Part shown: piece after piece, positions 21,912-35,174 of the stretch | Position numbering within the stretch: the stretch's first letter is position 1 | Layout: every line of letters begins with the position of its first letter | Assembly (NCBI RefSeq): GCF_008831285.2 | Contig: NC_045139.1 | Coordinates: forward strand, 36,119,706 to 36,183,705 | Origin: Nymphaea colorata | Lineage: Eukaryota > Streptophyta > Magnoliopsida > Nymphaeales > Nymphaeaceae | DNA: 64,000 bases | Direction of reading: 5' to 3' | Made by a program: the position numbers and the translations under genes | The notes under the pieces: model-generated | Told to the model about the DNA's origin: nothing | The model's input: only the letters and a program-made list of their open reading frames with translations | The model's database searches: none

Positions 21912-24900
21912 ATGGTGGATGATTTCATGGTGTACGTCGACCGGCTGATATCCTCGGCTTGCTTCGAGAGCGCGAACGAGGGGCTCCTCCATGGCCATGG
22001 CAGCGCACAGATGCCTCATGGGAGAGAAGGATTCCTGCTGAGCAACAATGGTTGCAATGGTGGTGGTGGCGGCGGTTGTAATAGTGGTGAGGCTCAATGC
22101 CACGTTGGGGAGGGTTGTTCCAAGAAGGAGGCGCTTATAGAATGTAGGATATGTCAGGAGGAAGACGAAGAGAAGGAGTTGGAGGCTCCTTGCGCTTGTA
22201 ACGGCACTCTGAAGGTACGTGTGTCTCGCATTTTCGGAAGAAATTCGGGGTTTTTTGGCTCTTTGTTGATGGTCTTCTTTTGTGGTTTTGGTTTTCATGT
22301 GTTCTCTTTTGTCCCCTGAAAAATCATGCTTTCCCATTCGCTGGTGACCGTCTGGTGTGGATTTGAGCGATATTATGCTTCATGTCGTGCGAAAATCGTG
22401 ATTTTTTCTGTGCTGGTGGTGATCTTTCGGCGTTTATTTTGCTTTTTCTGAACTTGAGCAATGTGCATTTCTTGGAGAGTCGTGTAGTTCTTTATGCGGT
22501 TTCTGTGGCTTCGCTGCGAACATTTCTTCCTTTTGGAGTTTGCTTTCTTGAGTTGTCTTTTGTGGTGGACAGAGATGGTCGTTGTTGTTCTGAAAGGTTT
22601 TTTTTTTTTTTTTAGTCTTTTGCAAATGGACGTTGACTGGTCATGCTATTCCATCCTCTGTATCCTTCTTCGAGTTTGTGCTTGCGGTCTGTTCTGCGTA
22701 GTTGTTTGTCCCTTCGTGACTTGTGGCATCGTTTGCTTTTTGAGTTTTATGCTCATTTCCTGTATCTGATTCCCGTTCCGCTCTCTTGTTTTGCCTGTAT
22801 TGCATTTTTCATTGGTCTGTGGGGTTTCTGCGTTTTTTTGTTTCCATTTTTAGGCAAACCAACCAACTTGAGTCCTGTCGTTTGTTGGGAGTTTATGGCT
22901 TTTCTGTCGGAAAGATTGTTTGTCGATTTCCTGTTCATTGACCATTAGCATTGTGGCCTCTGTTATTCTACCTCGTACAGACGGGCATATGTTTCCAAGT
23001 GAAACTCCTTGCTTTACTCTTAACATATTTCCTTACATAGGGTTTGTTCTTTAATGGCTTCAACTTTGAACATAGAATGTTCATGTTTAGATTCAATTAA
23101 GCTTCTGGATTTTTCTACTGCAGAGCTTTGTTTGGGTTATTGACGAATCATTCTTTTGGTGCTGGAAGAGACTTGATGGCACCAGTAGTTTCCAAAGATG
23201 ACACTTAACATGCTATCTGTTTCTGAATGCATTTCTTGATCACTTCTTTTGTTATTTTCATCCAAAATTTTGTTATGCATTTCTTGATCTCTTCTTTTGT
23301 TATTTTCATCCAAAATTTTGTTATGCTTATCATTTTTTTGGAACTCTTATCCATCCTATTGTACGTTTCTTGTGTCAAGGTTTACTTGTGTTAGTTGCAT
23401 TATTGCAAGGTACTGTTGTTCCAGTCATGTTTGTGCTTTTCTTGTGGTTCCCCTGCTGTTGTGGACCAGCCTAATATTTAGTTTTTCAGTTTTCAGATCT
23501 TTCTAACTTATAGTTTTTACAATGTATGTCCCTATTAAATGGAAGATTTGGCTTTGGCTTGCTGCAGTTTGCTCACAGAAAATGTATTCAGAGATGGTGC
23601 AACAAGAAGGGTGATATTACTTGTGAGATTTGCAATCAGGTACGGTATTAGATGCAAAAAGGAAAAAAAGAAAAAGGTTGTCTATGTAACAATGCATAAT
23701 AGTTGGTTTTTTCCCAATGTTGGAAACATTGGATTCTGAATCATATTGGAATCCTTAAATCCTACACATATTAGCGTACTGATTGGCCTGTGTGATACTA
23801 CAACAGGCTATTTTATGTTTTCCTCTTTAACAACTAATTATCAAATATTTTAAAATGTTTAATACAACAAAAAATGCTTATTATCCCTCTCATGTCAGAC
23901 AGTTGTCAAGGAAGTTAAAAAATTGGATAACTGAAATGCCAGTGAAAAGGCCAGTAAAATATAATTTTTGCTGATTGGAGATTCATCCTTAAATCAAGTG
24001 AAGAAAAGATGATTTACCAACTTACAATTTTGTGTTGTTTCAATGTTTCAAACTCTAGAAGGCACTCTCAAGTTCGAGATTTAAAATGATTTCTGGTTTT
24101 TTTAAGTGTCAAGAGTCCAACAGTCCATATTGTCTTGTTGGGCTAAGATAGTCTTTCACTTGGAATTTTTTGTGCACAAATATTGGTTGAATTTAGTTCT
24201 GAATGTATAGAATATCCAAATTCCTTCAGATTCTTACAGGCTTAGCTGTAAGGTCCTGATGGCTAGTTTCTAGGATAAGGGGAAAACACCGGACTTCTTC
24301 CATACCCAAAGGGCACTTTCTTCCTCGTTTATTTTTTGTACCTAAGGTACAATTTTTGTGTTCATGTATGCATGTCTTTATTGTTCTTTATGCATGTGCG
24401 TGCACAATGTAAGTCAAATAAGAACCTGAATGCATGTGTACACATGTGCCTAAATGTTAGTGTGCGCTGTCAGCCTGCTTGCAAAAAATTCCCTGCTATA
24501 AAATCCGTTAATTATTTTTTTAGCCTCCTTTAAATCAACTTCCAAGTTTAGTTGTATATGATGCTTGTATTCAGATTTGACTTGTTTTTTTCATTCTCAC
24601 CAATATCTACAATCACTATCTTGTATTTAGAAAATGACTGCCAAATTTCATTCCCATGTATGTGCTCATTACACTTTGTTCATGCATTCAGTTAAACAAT
24701 TTCCCCAAAAATGCTTTGTGCGAGATTAATATGTACATGGAGCATGGTACGAAAGTGTTGTAGGGTGGTGCCTGTTAGTTCTTGTGGTTGGTTGAAATGG
24801 ACTCTGTAAATCATGATAAACCGTGGAATCCTAGCAAATGCTGTGGGTCTTGTTTCACATGTGAAATGTTGCAATGATTTGGTAGAAGTATTCTTTGTTC

Positions 24901-27443
24901 TGAGCTTTTACAGAACTGAGAAATTTGTCGTTACTTTCCTTAGTTCAATTGTTGGAATTTTTTCTCATATCTTGCCAGGTCTATGCTCCAAATTACTCTA
25001 TTCCACAAACCAGGGCTAGTTCTGATGGTCTGGCAATCGACATAAGGTACTTCTTTACATGCTGATCTTTACTTCTTTTCGCCTGCACGTGTTACCACTG
25101 GACTTATTGTTCACGGTAAGGAGCTTGTAAGAGCAGAAAACAACTTGCCTTTGTATTTTGTCTAGTTGATGAAAGCTGGGCACCTGAATAAGAACATTAC
25201 ATCATGAACAGTGTTACCTTTAGTAGATAAATATAGCCTTCTAACTTCTGCTTTTAATGTTCTTATTGAGCCTTGTATGATTAATGTTGCCTAATTTTAT
25301 GAATTTTATGAGCTTGTCAGTTCAAGAAGCTTAGCTTGAAATGAATGCTTTACCTCAGTAAGATAATCACAGTGAGACGAGCTATTTATCATCAAAGTGT
25401 CAACTGGAAATGCAGTGATGTATGCAGCCATGGCATCCAAACAGGCTGAGAGATCGGAACCTTGTTCCTACATGACCTAATCAATTTGATCAGGCATTTG
25501 ACATCTATTTTTATTGTCAATCGAACCTAACACTTCAAAAGTTAGTTTTTATTTTATTTTTTTAAAGACAGAGAGCATCCAATTGCCATTGATCCGAGTG
25601 GGGTGCACTTCAACAAACAGATATGTTTGGTCTGGTGACTGCACTAGATGAATGTTGGCAGTTCCAGACTTCAGTGCCACACCCGTGTCATGTAGATCTG
25701 GCTGCTGCTGTCCTTTAGTGTGTCCCTATGACCTAGGTTTCTGTAATACACTTTGCACAACAATACTTGTTCAGTTTGGTGGTAGAGTGTCAAAACCTAT
25801 GTTACAGAGATTCATATAGAAGGCACCCACCTGTGCTGACACATCTAGACATGGTGCAAGCATAGCAAAATGATACCTGGTATTTTTCTATTTTTTTGTT
25901 TATTAATTTATATTTTATGAAATATAAAATATTGCACAACCATGTCCTGCACATGTTTTTAAAAGTATTGTGCATGTCGGTCAAAACCCGCTTTCTCCTG
26001 GTCATTTCTGTACATGTGTATGCACAAGCATGTGAAGTAAACATTAAGAGTTGATTCTTTCTCATAGTATATATTTGAAATTGAATGGTTTTCTCGTTCC
26101 CGCTTATTCTCTAAGAAGGCATTTAATTTGTGGAGATTGACGAAAACTTGGGATGCATGGAGCTGCATCGCTTGCATCCTAAGTAACACCAAAAAGTAGG
26201 AACAACACGGAGCATCCCTTCAATAAGAACTCAAATGCAGCACCTATGGGTGCTCCATTTTTTCTTCCAAATTCCTGGTATTTCCAGGAGCAGGAATCAG
26301 ATGGCCTCTAAGAGGACATTGGCGTTCTCCAGCACATGGAACTCCACCTGTGTGTGTTCCTGGTGGTGCCTGCAGTGAGTTGCAAACAAGGGAAGATGCA
26401 CATTGCAGTCCGTTTTGCACTGGAGAATGCCTAGAAGGCACTCTCTACGGTTCCTTCAATTTGGTGGAATTGTTGGAACAGTGGACAGAATGCCATGTCC
26501 TGTGAGACTGTGTTTGACCTGCACTAATGAACGTCCTTTAAAAGACCAAACTGTCTGTGGATTCTGTGGGTTGTCAGTGGGTATATCTTATTTTCCAACC
26601 AGTTGCTTGGATTCCCAAAATACTGAAGCTTGGGCAATACGTTATTATGTCTTGGTATAAATTCTGATAAAAATCAATGTTTTGTTTGTTGGTGATTTCT
26701 TGTGATTGTGGTTCATTTTGATCCTTGTGGTGATCATAGGGACATGGCCAACTAGTCATTGCAGTCGGTGTTCCATTCTTGTTTTGTTTGCTCTCTCTCT
26801 CTCTCTCTCTCATTTTTTCATTGTAAGCAGGCAAAATTGGGGCCCTCGAATTGACCTTCACGATCCTCATATTCTGGCCATAGCTGCTGCTGAGCATCGG
26901 TTGCTCCAGGCTGAATATGAAGATTATGCTGTTGCAAACACTACTGGAATTGGTGCCTGCCGCTCTGTTGCTCTAGCTGTATGTTCATTTCCATTCTGTG
27001 TCGTTCATTTCTATTGCTTGTTTTGTATGTTTGTCATGTATTTTGGCTTGAGTGATAATGCTGATTAGGATAAGTACTTCCAATATAATCAATTCTCCAC
27101 CTATGTATTCTATTTGTTTTTTGAGTTAATTTTGTTAGGAATTATATATTTCTTCTCTCATGACAGTTGATGTTACTTCTGCTTGTGCGCCATGCACTTA
27201 CCCTCAGCAGGGATTCTGGGTTCCTGCAGGAGTCTTTGGCGGTGTTCAATGTATGTACCGTCATTCAGCTGAAGAAATTTGTAAATATTATTTTTTCTGT
27301 TTTCTCCAATGCATTGTGATCCAAACATCTAATATTTTTCCTGCATTATCTAGATTTCACTACTTCAGTTTGCTGGATTGCTTCTACCATGTTATGTGAT
27401 CTTGAGAGTGCTTTACATTTTACAGAGTCGAAGGCGAAGACAG
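21912..27443 (+). CDS. RING-CH (MARCH-type) membrane E3 ubiquitin ligase
   Basis: Exons: 21912-22214, 23568-23639, 24979-25046, 26831-26978, 27167-27250, 27354-27443. Phases match and give 255 residues. The start VDDFMVYVDRL is typical of plant members. The RINGv zinc ligands C78, C81, C94, C96, H104, C107, C120 and C123 form the C4HC3 pattern (ECRICQEEDEE...CACNGTLK|FAHRKCIQRWC...CEIC). A Gly/Asn-rich low-complexity linker precedes it. Two hydrophobic segments near residues 190-208 and 226-248 place it in an endomembrane, with an Arg-rich cytosolic end (SRRRRQ). Such proteins transfer ubiquitin to membrane substrates. The 3' end is uncertain: after the donor at 27444 a likely acceptor near 28161 leads at once to TAG, whereas reading through the intron adds nine residues and stops at 27473. 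Confidence 0.88.
23226..23325 (+). repeat. 48-bp tandem duplication in RING-CH intron 1
   Basis: TGCATTTCTTGATCACTTCT and its neighbour TGCATTTCTTGATCTCTTCT each continue into the same TTTGTTATTTTCATCCAAAA. Period 48 bp, nearly identical units. Confidence 0.9.
25047..26830 (+). other. RING-CH intron 3
   Basis: No exon recognised. A (CT)n run at 26791-26811 sits about 20 bp before the acceptor and may serve as its pyrimidine tract. Section 26250-26560 is less AT-rich than its surroundings but has no family resemblance. Confidence 0.5.
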
Positions 27444-27473
27444 GTAGGCCTTTACCATTCTTCTTTTCTTTAA

Positions 27474-28559
27474 TTAATGCTTACAATCATTCTTTGGGAA
27501 ATAACCAGATGGAACTAAGCCTCCTTTCTACTGCTGCCAGAATCTGAAAGTGGAAACATAAACTTGTCATTGGTTCTCATTTGTCTCAGTAAAGTATGAA
27601 TTCGGGTTCAAACACATGCCCTTCTGCTCAATACCATCAACAGGGGTCAGACTGTCTTGACATCATCCAAGTCAGCTCATGCACACATGGTTTAGATACA
27701 ATCTAACTGGAAAGTAGTAACAGTAAAGGAATATGGTGGTCCATTTAATCCTTTACATATTCAGCAGAAGGGCAGGTACGAGGAAGAATAACGGAGACCA
27801 CAATGCTAATGGTGAATTAACAGGAAATCTACAAACAATTCATTCTGAGATAGTCTTATATACCTGAAGAAATGCGAGTTTGAGATCCCTTCCAAATATC
27901 TCTGTTAGGGAGTCCATAGGGCCATTAATGTCCACACTGATTAAAAATGCTAACAATCAATCATTGGCTACCTAGTTTGCTTCCACTAAAACCTTCCACT
28001 TAGATGTTCTTTGGAGATTCAATTTGATGGTCGTCTAGAGCTTGTCCTATCTGTGTTCGACGAGCTCTAGATATGCCATCTGCTTGAAACCTGGTCTAGC
28101 TAAACTCTTCCAAATAACCATTTTTTTCCTGTTGGGCTGACTTTCCTTTGTCTTAATGCAGTAGCAGATGTAGCTGGTCTCGGAGGAAACAGTTAGAAGA
28201 TCAAGCTGCTCTACGTAGGACAAGCTCTTGGTGTTGTTTCTTTTACCATCTTTATCTAGAGTTGCTGGAAAACCGGTATCTCTCTTTTTCGTTTCTTTTT
28301 GTATATCTTAATATGTGTGCCTTTCAGTTCAAGATAGATCTCTGCAGTGGCTCGTTACTGCTTACTAAAGTGGAATTTGTAAATATTACCATCATCTTCT
28401 CCTAGCAGTAACCAAATGTAACAAGCTTTGTTTGAGTATCTGCCCAAGTAAATGTATAAACATGCAGTTGCCCAAACGTGCACTTACCGGAATTCTCAGC
28501 CTGTGATTTGTTTGGACTGACGTTTCTGTATATTTGGGTGTGGGAAAGATGGTGCTGAG
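27474..28559 (+). other. RING-CH 3' region
   Basis: Probably the terminal intron and 3' UTR of the RING-CH gene. An acceptor-like TTAATGCAG ends near 28161. A frame of about 40 residues continues past it but is out of phase. Confidence 0.4.
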
Positions 28560-28649
28560 TGCGAAAATTCTTGTAGAACATTTGAACGACACCCTAAAAC
28601 CAATTTTTGGAAGTAAAAAATAGTCTCCTTTCCAAAACATCATTTCAGG

Positions 28650-28877
28650 TGTGTTTGGACGACACCAAAAATGAGTTTTGCCAAAATTCAGTTTGGGCTA
28701 CAACTGGTTTCCAAAAGGAAGTGAATAAACTGACACTCCCATGTTATTCTAAAAAAAGGGTATTTTGGTCCTACCACCCATGCAACCCACTTTTTCAAAA
28801 CTGATCAAAGCAAACAATTTTCTGAAAAACTGGTTTCACAAAACCAATTTTTTGAGTGTGCCATCCAATCATTACCT
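28650..28877. mobile_element. MITE-like element with GTTTGGAC/ATTGGATGGCAC ends
   Basis: Left end GTGTTTGGACGACACCAAAA. The right end, read on the other strand, is GATTGGATGGCACACTCAAA, and both run into ACCAGTTTTT/AACTGGTTT-type inner repeats. A partial second left end lies at 28578-28615 (TTTGAACGACACCCTAAAAC). The superfamily is not settled. Confidence 0.55.
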
Positions 28878-29006
28878 TAACCTTTTTAGGTGGGTCCCAT
28901 ATCAATCCTGAAGGAAAAGGCAAGAACATTATTTATGTTTACTATTTATTAGAAACTGCATTTGACGTAAACTCTAAGGCATACCGTTATGCTTGCTTGC
29001 TTTGTG

Positions 29007-29170
29007 GCTTGAGTTGATCTATAAAATATCTTTTAACTTGAGTGTCGTGGTTGTTATTGTTTGTTACTTAGAATAGTAATACGTTGAAGCGAAATAGGAT
29101 TCGACCTTGAACCCTTTGAGTAGGTGGTGCTTTACCGCTCGGTTGCATTACAACCGGGCTGTTGCAGAGC
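29007..29170 (-). repeat. Dispersed repeat copy 2 (SINE-like)
   Basis: Partner of 17006-17165. On the minus strand it opens with GCAACCGAGCGGTAAAGC and then GGTCGAATCC about 40 bases on, resembling Pol III A and B boxes of a tRNA-derived SINE head, followed by the shared body. Confidence 0.45.
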
Positions 29171-30589
29171 AACAGGTGTTCAAGTTTCATATTATACACC
29201 AAACCTCTTTAGCTTCGTTTAAGCATTAATGTGAAATCACATGACAATACTCATGACTTTTGTGTGTGTGTGTAAGAGAGAGAGAGAGAGGTACATCAGA
29301 GATAAACAAGCAGACACCCACCTTCTTCATAGCTTCACTCAATTATTAGAGGAACAAGAGTCAAGAGTATCAAGTAGAGCAGGATACTTAGGATGAAAAC
29401 TTTCCATAATGGTGTCTATAGTCCATGAATAATCGTTTACATCTTCATCAACGACATGGAAGGTGCAGGAGGCATTTTCTGTGAATAAGAAAGAACACAC
29501 AAATGTGACATGAAATATGTTTGAAGATGCTTGAGAAAAAGTCTAAGTTCGGATAGATGTGACGAAAATTGCGGTCAGCAACCATACATCAAGTTCAATA
29601 GCTTCACAAAGCATGGTAGAGAATTGACTAAGGTACCTTGAAGGAGGCTTTCTTTAATGAGTTCCAATTTCTAAAAATGACTTTTTGATTGGTTTCTCTC
29701 TACTTCAACCATGCACGCTGTTTGCCAGTCAAAATGTAAAGACATATTCGGGTGGAATTCTCAGCACAGATGGATTTGGTTTCCAAACTCCCTCTTAATT
29801 TGGAGGTTTTGGACATTGTGGGACATGATGAATGGGAATGACAAGTCTGGTGCAGAGAGGGGCCGTGTTTGCTTCTCCCAAACACATAAACCATCCAAAC
29901 ACAACCTTAAACCCAATTATACAAAATCATCAAGCATGAGACAATCGATTAGGAGGGCCACCATTAGATCAATGTGAATCGTGTTCTCATAGACATGCAA
30001 CCTGAGTGAGGGGGAAGGAAATCCGGTCACTTTCCAAGGAAGAGCCCAAGCCTGCCCCATCATTTCCCCTCCCTTCTAAGGCTGCATTGGTACCTGGGAT
30101 GAAGTCTGTGCTACACGCCAACTTGCCCACTTTCCCAGTTCAAAGTTGCCTTTCCTTTGGAAGCCAAAAAAAAAAGGAGCAACAAAGAGTTATTGCATCT
30201 CTATTCCGCCTTTCAATTTGGGTAGGGAGAAGATTCATTTGTAATCTCTTATTCATGAAACAATTCAGCCACACATGAACAAAGTCATCAATCCCTAGAA
30301 CGTAGAAAGACCTTTCCTACCTAACCCTTTGTTTCCATAGGGCATAAGCTTTGCTTTCGAACCTTTGGTGCCTCGAGGTGACAACACCACCGCATTTCAA
30401 CTTGTGCATTAGTGACCTTTCCTTTTGCAGCCTATAAGACGCTCTTGACACTTGACATAGAGACAATATGGAGATTGGATAATTTTTTTTATCAGTTAAA
30501 TTTTTCCACCAACAAATGAAGCTTTCAAAAATTTTAGTTGCACAGATAATCTTTTCCACCAATGAGTATATGCAGAAAAATCACAATAA
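29171..30589. other. Intergenic, no gene recognised
   Basis: A (GT)/(GA) run at 29261-29290; otherwise ordinary DNA with short frames of no family likeness. Confidence 0.4.
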
Positions 30590-30835
30590 AGGAGATGCAT
30601 ACAACCAATGGCTGAGCCGGAAATTTCGAGCAATGGACGAGGGGGCACTAATACATGGAAATATGAAAATGGTCTATGACATACTAACCCGTGTGATTAA
30701 GCAAATCTTGCAAGGTTGTGTGGGCGAATGCCCACACAAGCCCACAAATGCCTCCGTAATATGCCATCACCATTGAGATTTGAACTAGTGACTAGCTGCC
30801 TAATAACGACTGCCCAACCAGTTGTGCTAACGGAA
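30590..30835 (-). mobile_element. tRNA-derived SINE-like element
   Basis: On the minus strand the head reads GTTAGCACAACTGGTTGGGC (A box TAGCACAACTGG) and, about 33 bases on, AGTTCAAATC (B box). The body continues toward lower coordinates. The tail boundary near 30590 is a guess. Confidence 0.5.
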
Positions 30836-32529
30836 AGTGGAAAAAGAAATACCCAAGATGTTCGTCTTTTCAAAATAGCAAAATGCCCTCAAATTCCGGC
30901 CCTTCGGTGCGTGTTCGTCTAGTGGACTGGTGCATGCAACGCAGTTTGCATGGGCAACCAAGCAAAAATATGGGCTAATTAACCAAGGAAACTATATGTA
31001 AGAGAGCACGATATAAAAAAAGAACATATATAACTTAAAGGTGTTTATGCACAGCGAACGAGTTAGCGTACATAATATAATCAATGTATGTGGCACTTCA
31101 GGTATTTTAGATCAATGCCCGTACATGGCCAAGATTAGTGACATTACTTCTCACTGAGGCAAGCTCGGAACCTTCAGAATCCAACATGAGATGGTGGCAT
31201 AGATTAAACAATTAATAACTAGAAGGAAACAACTAATTTATAATAATTAAAACTTCAAAAAAAAATTTGAAAAAACGCACCTGAAGAATAATAAGAAGCA
31301 CACCTAATCTTGGCATATTGTTAAAGACAGGCCAAATTACGTTTTCAATAGCTAATAGAAAAAATATTAACCATCAGCTACTTTTGAAATTTTGATCATT
31401 TAAATCAATGGAAATTTATCATTTTTGCCTTTCGGAAAATAGCACGAAGAGATGACCTATATTTTCTTTGAAGAATTTTCTAACTTTAACTAAAAATAGC
31501 AGATAATTATACTGATCAAGAAAGATAACGCAGACTGATGAGATTACAGTGTGTTTTTTTATTGATATCGATTCTCTGTGTTATAAAAACTTCCCCAAAA
31601 TATGCTTTGGACATGGCAGCTCGGTCCTGATCAAGAAAACCAAGATATTGCACTCATTTTTTTCCAAAAGATAGAAACTTATAGTTACTGAAACATCAGA
31701 ATGAGAAGGGCAGCTTCATTAGGATACCAGCATTGGCATGGATGGCGCAGGAAATTGATATCCTAAAAACTTAGTATAATATCATGACCCAACTCCTATC
31801 TCGCATTTAAAAGATAATCTAATTCCCCCACAAGCAAGCTTGAATACCTAAAACTGGACACTTTTCCAAGAGGTGAATGCAAAAGCTTGGAGAAACTTGT
31901 TTCTTTAAAATGAAAACATGACATCACATAAGATTATGTTCACACTTCAACTTAATTTTAGTCTTCACTCACTTTCAAGTTCTTCAGTTATTCAAATTTT
32001 TTGTGCTACTACCTTTCACTCTTTTTTCTTATGTAATTATTCTATACATACATACTGCCCCCCACTTAGCAAAATTTTTGCGGCTCATTTCCCCACCTCC
32101 TCTTGTACCACATCTGTCTATTCTGTATCCTGGCAACTATAGTACAATAGGATACTTCCTATTGAACGCCCAATATCCATATCATGCTCCCATCCAAGTA
32201 AAGACAAAACTTGTACAGCCTTAAGATCAATGTAGCAGGGGAACACGATGATCTGGAAATTTTATGCAAGGTGGAAGATCCAAAAAACTTGGGTTAGAAA
32301 TGAACACCAATAATATGCCTTACTCAGAAGGTGGATGAATGAAGTGCACAAAATTTCTGCGTCTTACACTTGTAAAATTGATTTCAACAGGGCATATGAG
32401 GTGTTGAAAGGAGAACTGGACAAGGATGTACAACCCTTGATTGATTGTGACAATTGCGAGTAACATGACTAAATTCTTGCACAGCTTTGATGAGGAAATA
32501 CTAACTCTGCGCCAGATGCACCACACCTG
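30836..32529. other. Intergenic plus PSMG3 3' UTR
   Basis: No gene recognised. The part next to 32530 must include the PSMG3 3' UTR (minus strand). Confidence 0.4.
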
Positions 32530-35174
32530 CTACCAGAGCCTGTTGTCAGTCACAACAGATACGATATTTTTCATGGTCTCCTGCAAAAAGTCCAGCAAAA
32601 TGAGCCTACAAGAATTTTGCTTGAGAGTGAATGAAAAGCCAAAAAGCTTGAAACTAACCGATGAATGGTCCTTGAGTCCAAGAGATAACAACAAGGGCCT
32701 TGATGAACCAGACTTACTGCAAAGAAGGTAACAAAAGAAAAATGAGCATGAGAAACAGTCCTTTTATTTTTGTGGATCTGGAGATGGTAAACTAGAAGTT
32801 CCCTCATTTACTTAATCTAACAAAAACCTTAAACCAGCAACCAGAGTTGCAGAGGATTTCTCAACTGTTTCCACAGCTCCTGGTACAATAATAAGTGCTA
32901 ACGACTAAACAATTATATTACCCCACAGGTTCGTATGGACTCAAGTGTCGTATGCATGGAACTGTACCAAGATGCAGATATTGGTTTTTCAACAACTCAA
33001 TAAACCAAAAAGAGATCTACGTTCATTTAAGTGGTGCCTTGAAAGATGAAATATGAATAAGCCATTCCCATTGCATTGACATGCAATAGCAGCAATACTG
33101 ACCTTATATTCTCAATAAGCTGACGTGCACATGCCACCATCATTGGCTGCAGCAATATAAATTGTAAACAGTGAGAATATGCCTTGCAAAAAGTAAAGCA
33201 CCACAAATCATATGACAGATTATGGTCATCTAGAACAAAAAAGACAGTGATTCTTTTACCAATATGCATGAGATGGCCAAACAGAACAAATAACTACCTC
33301 ATCTCTCTTCCCAAATATTACAGACACGTTAAATGTTGGATTGATGGTAACACCTTCTTCTTTCCTAAGAGGAAATAAGTTATCAAATTGCTTGTATACA
33401 GCGTACAGGAAGCTAACAAACTCTAAAGTCCCAGCATGTAGTCATACAATGCTAGGTACTCCTTTTCAACAAAAACATACAAGAAGAGAAGGGTATCGAA
33501 AAGGAAAATAAAATATGTGAATACAAAGTCATCAAAAAGGATAATGGAAAAGAGCAGGCAATGAAGAGCAGACTAGTATTCCATGGCAGTAGAGAGCAAA
33601 AGGAAATAAATGGCAGGTTGTAAGCACACCTTGCATGCAGTATTGTTCCCATGCTTCCAATCTGTGTCACTATCACCTATATGTGTTTTAGCAAATGAGA
33701 CACCTAAATGAATTAAATTATAAATTACCACTGCCAAGAAAGGGACATAAATGATACCATATAATGATCCTCATATCTGCAGATAATTATGTCAGTTCTG
33801 ATTCCCTGCATATCAGATGAAAAGAAAAATGAGAACAAATATATCATGTTAATACCCAAAACCAAAATTTGTGGGTGACAAATGAAAATATAATTGATCT
33901 GAAGGGCAGTAATAAGTGATTAAGACATCAGAAAGAATCTATGTATATGCCGTCTATGGAGATGGGCACTCGGATGCAGAAGATAAACACAGATTGCTAA
34001 ACAAAAAGCAGGCTTTTGATGGGTAATTCCATCATGTGTCCAGAAACACTTTGAAAATTTCAGCAGGATTTTGCATTCACAAGAGAAACACCAGCTCTAG
34101 GTCAACCATTTGGCCTGACATATGTGTTAATGGAACCGGTTGAAATATAAGAATCAACAGCCGCAGCTCTAAAAGAAAGAGTCAAGAAAAATGAGGTTCA
34201 AATAAAGTTCGTGTAACTTAGAACAAACACAAAATGTTGAACAACCTTGCAAGAACCAATACACAAAAAAGTGTGGAGAGTAGGAAGAGAATTCGGGAAT
34301 GACAAAAAACAAATTCAAACTAAGTTACTACAACCTCAAACAAACATAGATGCTTGTAAGGTAATGAACGATACACAAAAAAGGTGTGGAATGTGAGGAA
34401 GAGAATTCAGGAATAACAATAATCAGGTGGCTAAAATCATATTTTGTGCCCACCACCCTTTTTATGCTTTGGTAAATGGTTACTTTTATAGTGGTAAGCC
34501 AGAGAGTGCCACTTTTAGAACCATCACTGAATTAGGCAGTCTCTGTAAATTTCTCTTCCTAAAATGGAATCACTAACATCAAATTTTAATGATTTAGTTT
34601 GTGCAACAGATTTACAAAACTGGCTTAGAAAACTCCAAAAGGCATCTTGTAACCCTTAATGCATGAAATGACCTGCAAACAGTTCCATACCTGATAAGTT
34701 TGTAAAGAACGAAACGTTTGATAGTTTGAGCATAACTACTAACCTATGTGCTCATACCCCTTTTCTGGGTGCTCAATTGGAGTCAACTGTAAGGGATTAA
34801 GATCCATCCTGCAAGTGTTAGGTGAGCTTTTGGCTAAGTTGTTGCGCGTACATAAAGTGATCTTAGGCTTTAATGCAATTTCTAGAAGCTTCTAAAGACT
34901 ATGCACATTAATATGTATGAATGGCATTTCATCCAATGAACGTAATCCGACTAACAATCATCTAAAGATCTTACTCACACAAAATTGTTTATGTGCAGAA
35001 AACCTACATAAATTTTGAGCTTAGAAAAAGGGCTTAAGAAATTTAAGCAAGCGTACAGATACAAAACAAATCAGAAAGAGCAATCTGAAAAAATCGAACA
35101 TATGAAAAGATTACCTTAATATCAACTGTAACCTCCCTATGAGGAACTGGAAAATGAACACCTTGAAGATCCAT
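32530..35174 (-). CDS. PSMG3: Proteasome assembly chaperone 3 (PSMG3/PAC3-like)
   Basis: Exons in coding order: 35174-35115, 33805-33758, 33676-33630, 33364-33298, 33146-33103, 32716-32659, 32580-32530. All phases agree and give 124 residues, the normal size for this family. PAC3 pairs with PAC4 to help form the alpha ring of the 20S proteasome. Recognised by TQIGSMGTILHARKEEG, the core PTFNVSVIFGKRDEP, MVACARQLIENI, SRPLLLSLGLKDHSS and the C-terminal TDNRLW, all characteristic of plant copies. The ATG at 35174 follows an acceptor in an exon that begins non-coding. One tempting frame at 34746-34790 is not in phase and is skipped. No lesion is seen. Confidence 0.92.

Noticed and set aside
21774-22337. 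187-residue minus-strand frame
   Set aside because: Antisense to RING-CH exon 1 and its flanks, no family likeness, and the opposite strand has a clear domain.
34746-34790. Exon-like frame LTPIEHPEKGYEHI with plausible splice sites in PSMG3
   Set aside because: Its end phase does not fit the next exon, and PSMG3 proteins run directly from the first exon into the TDIIICRYEDH segment, which is in phase without it.
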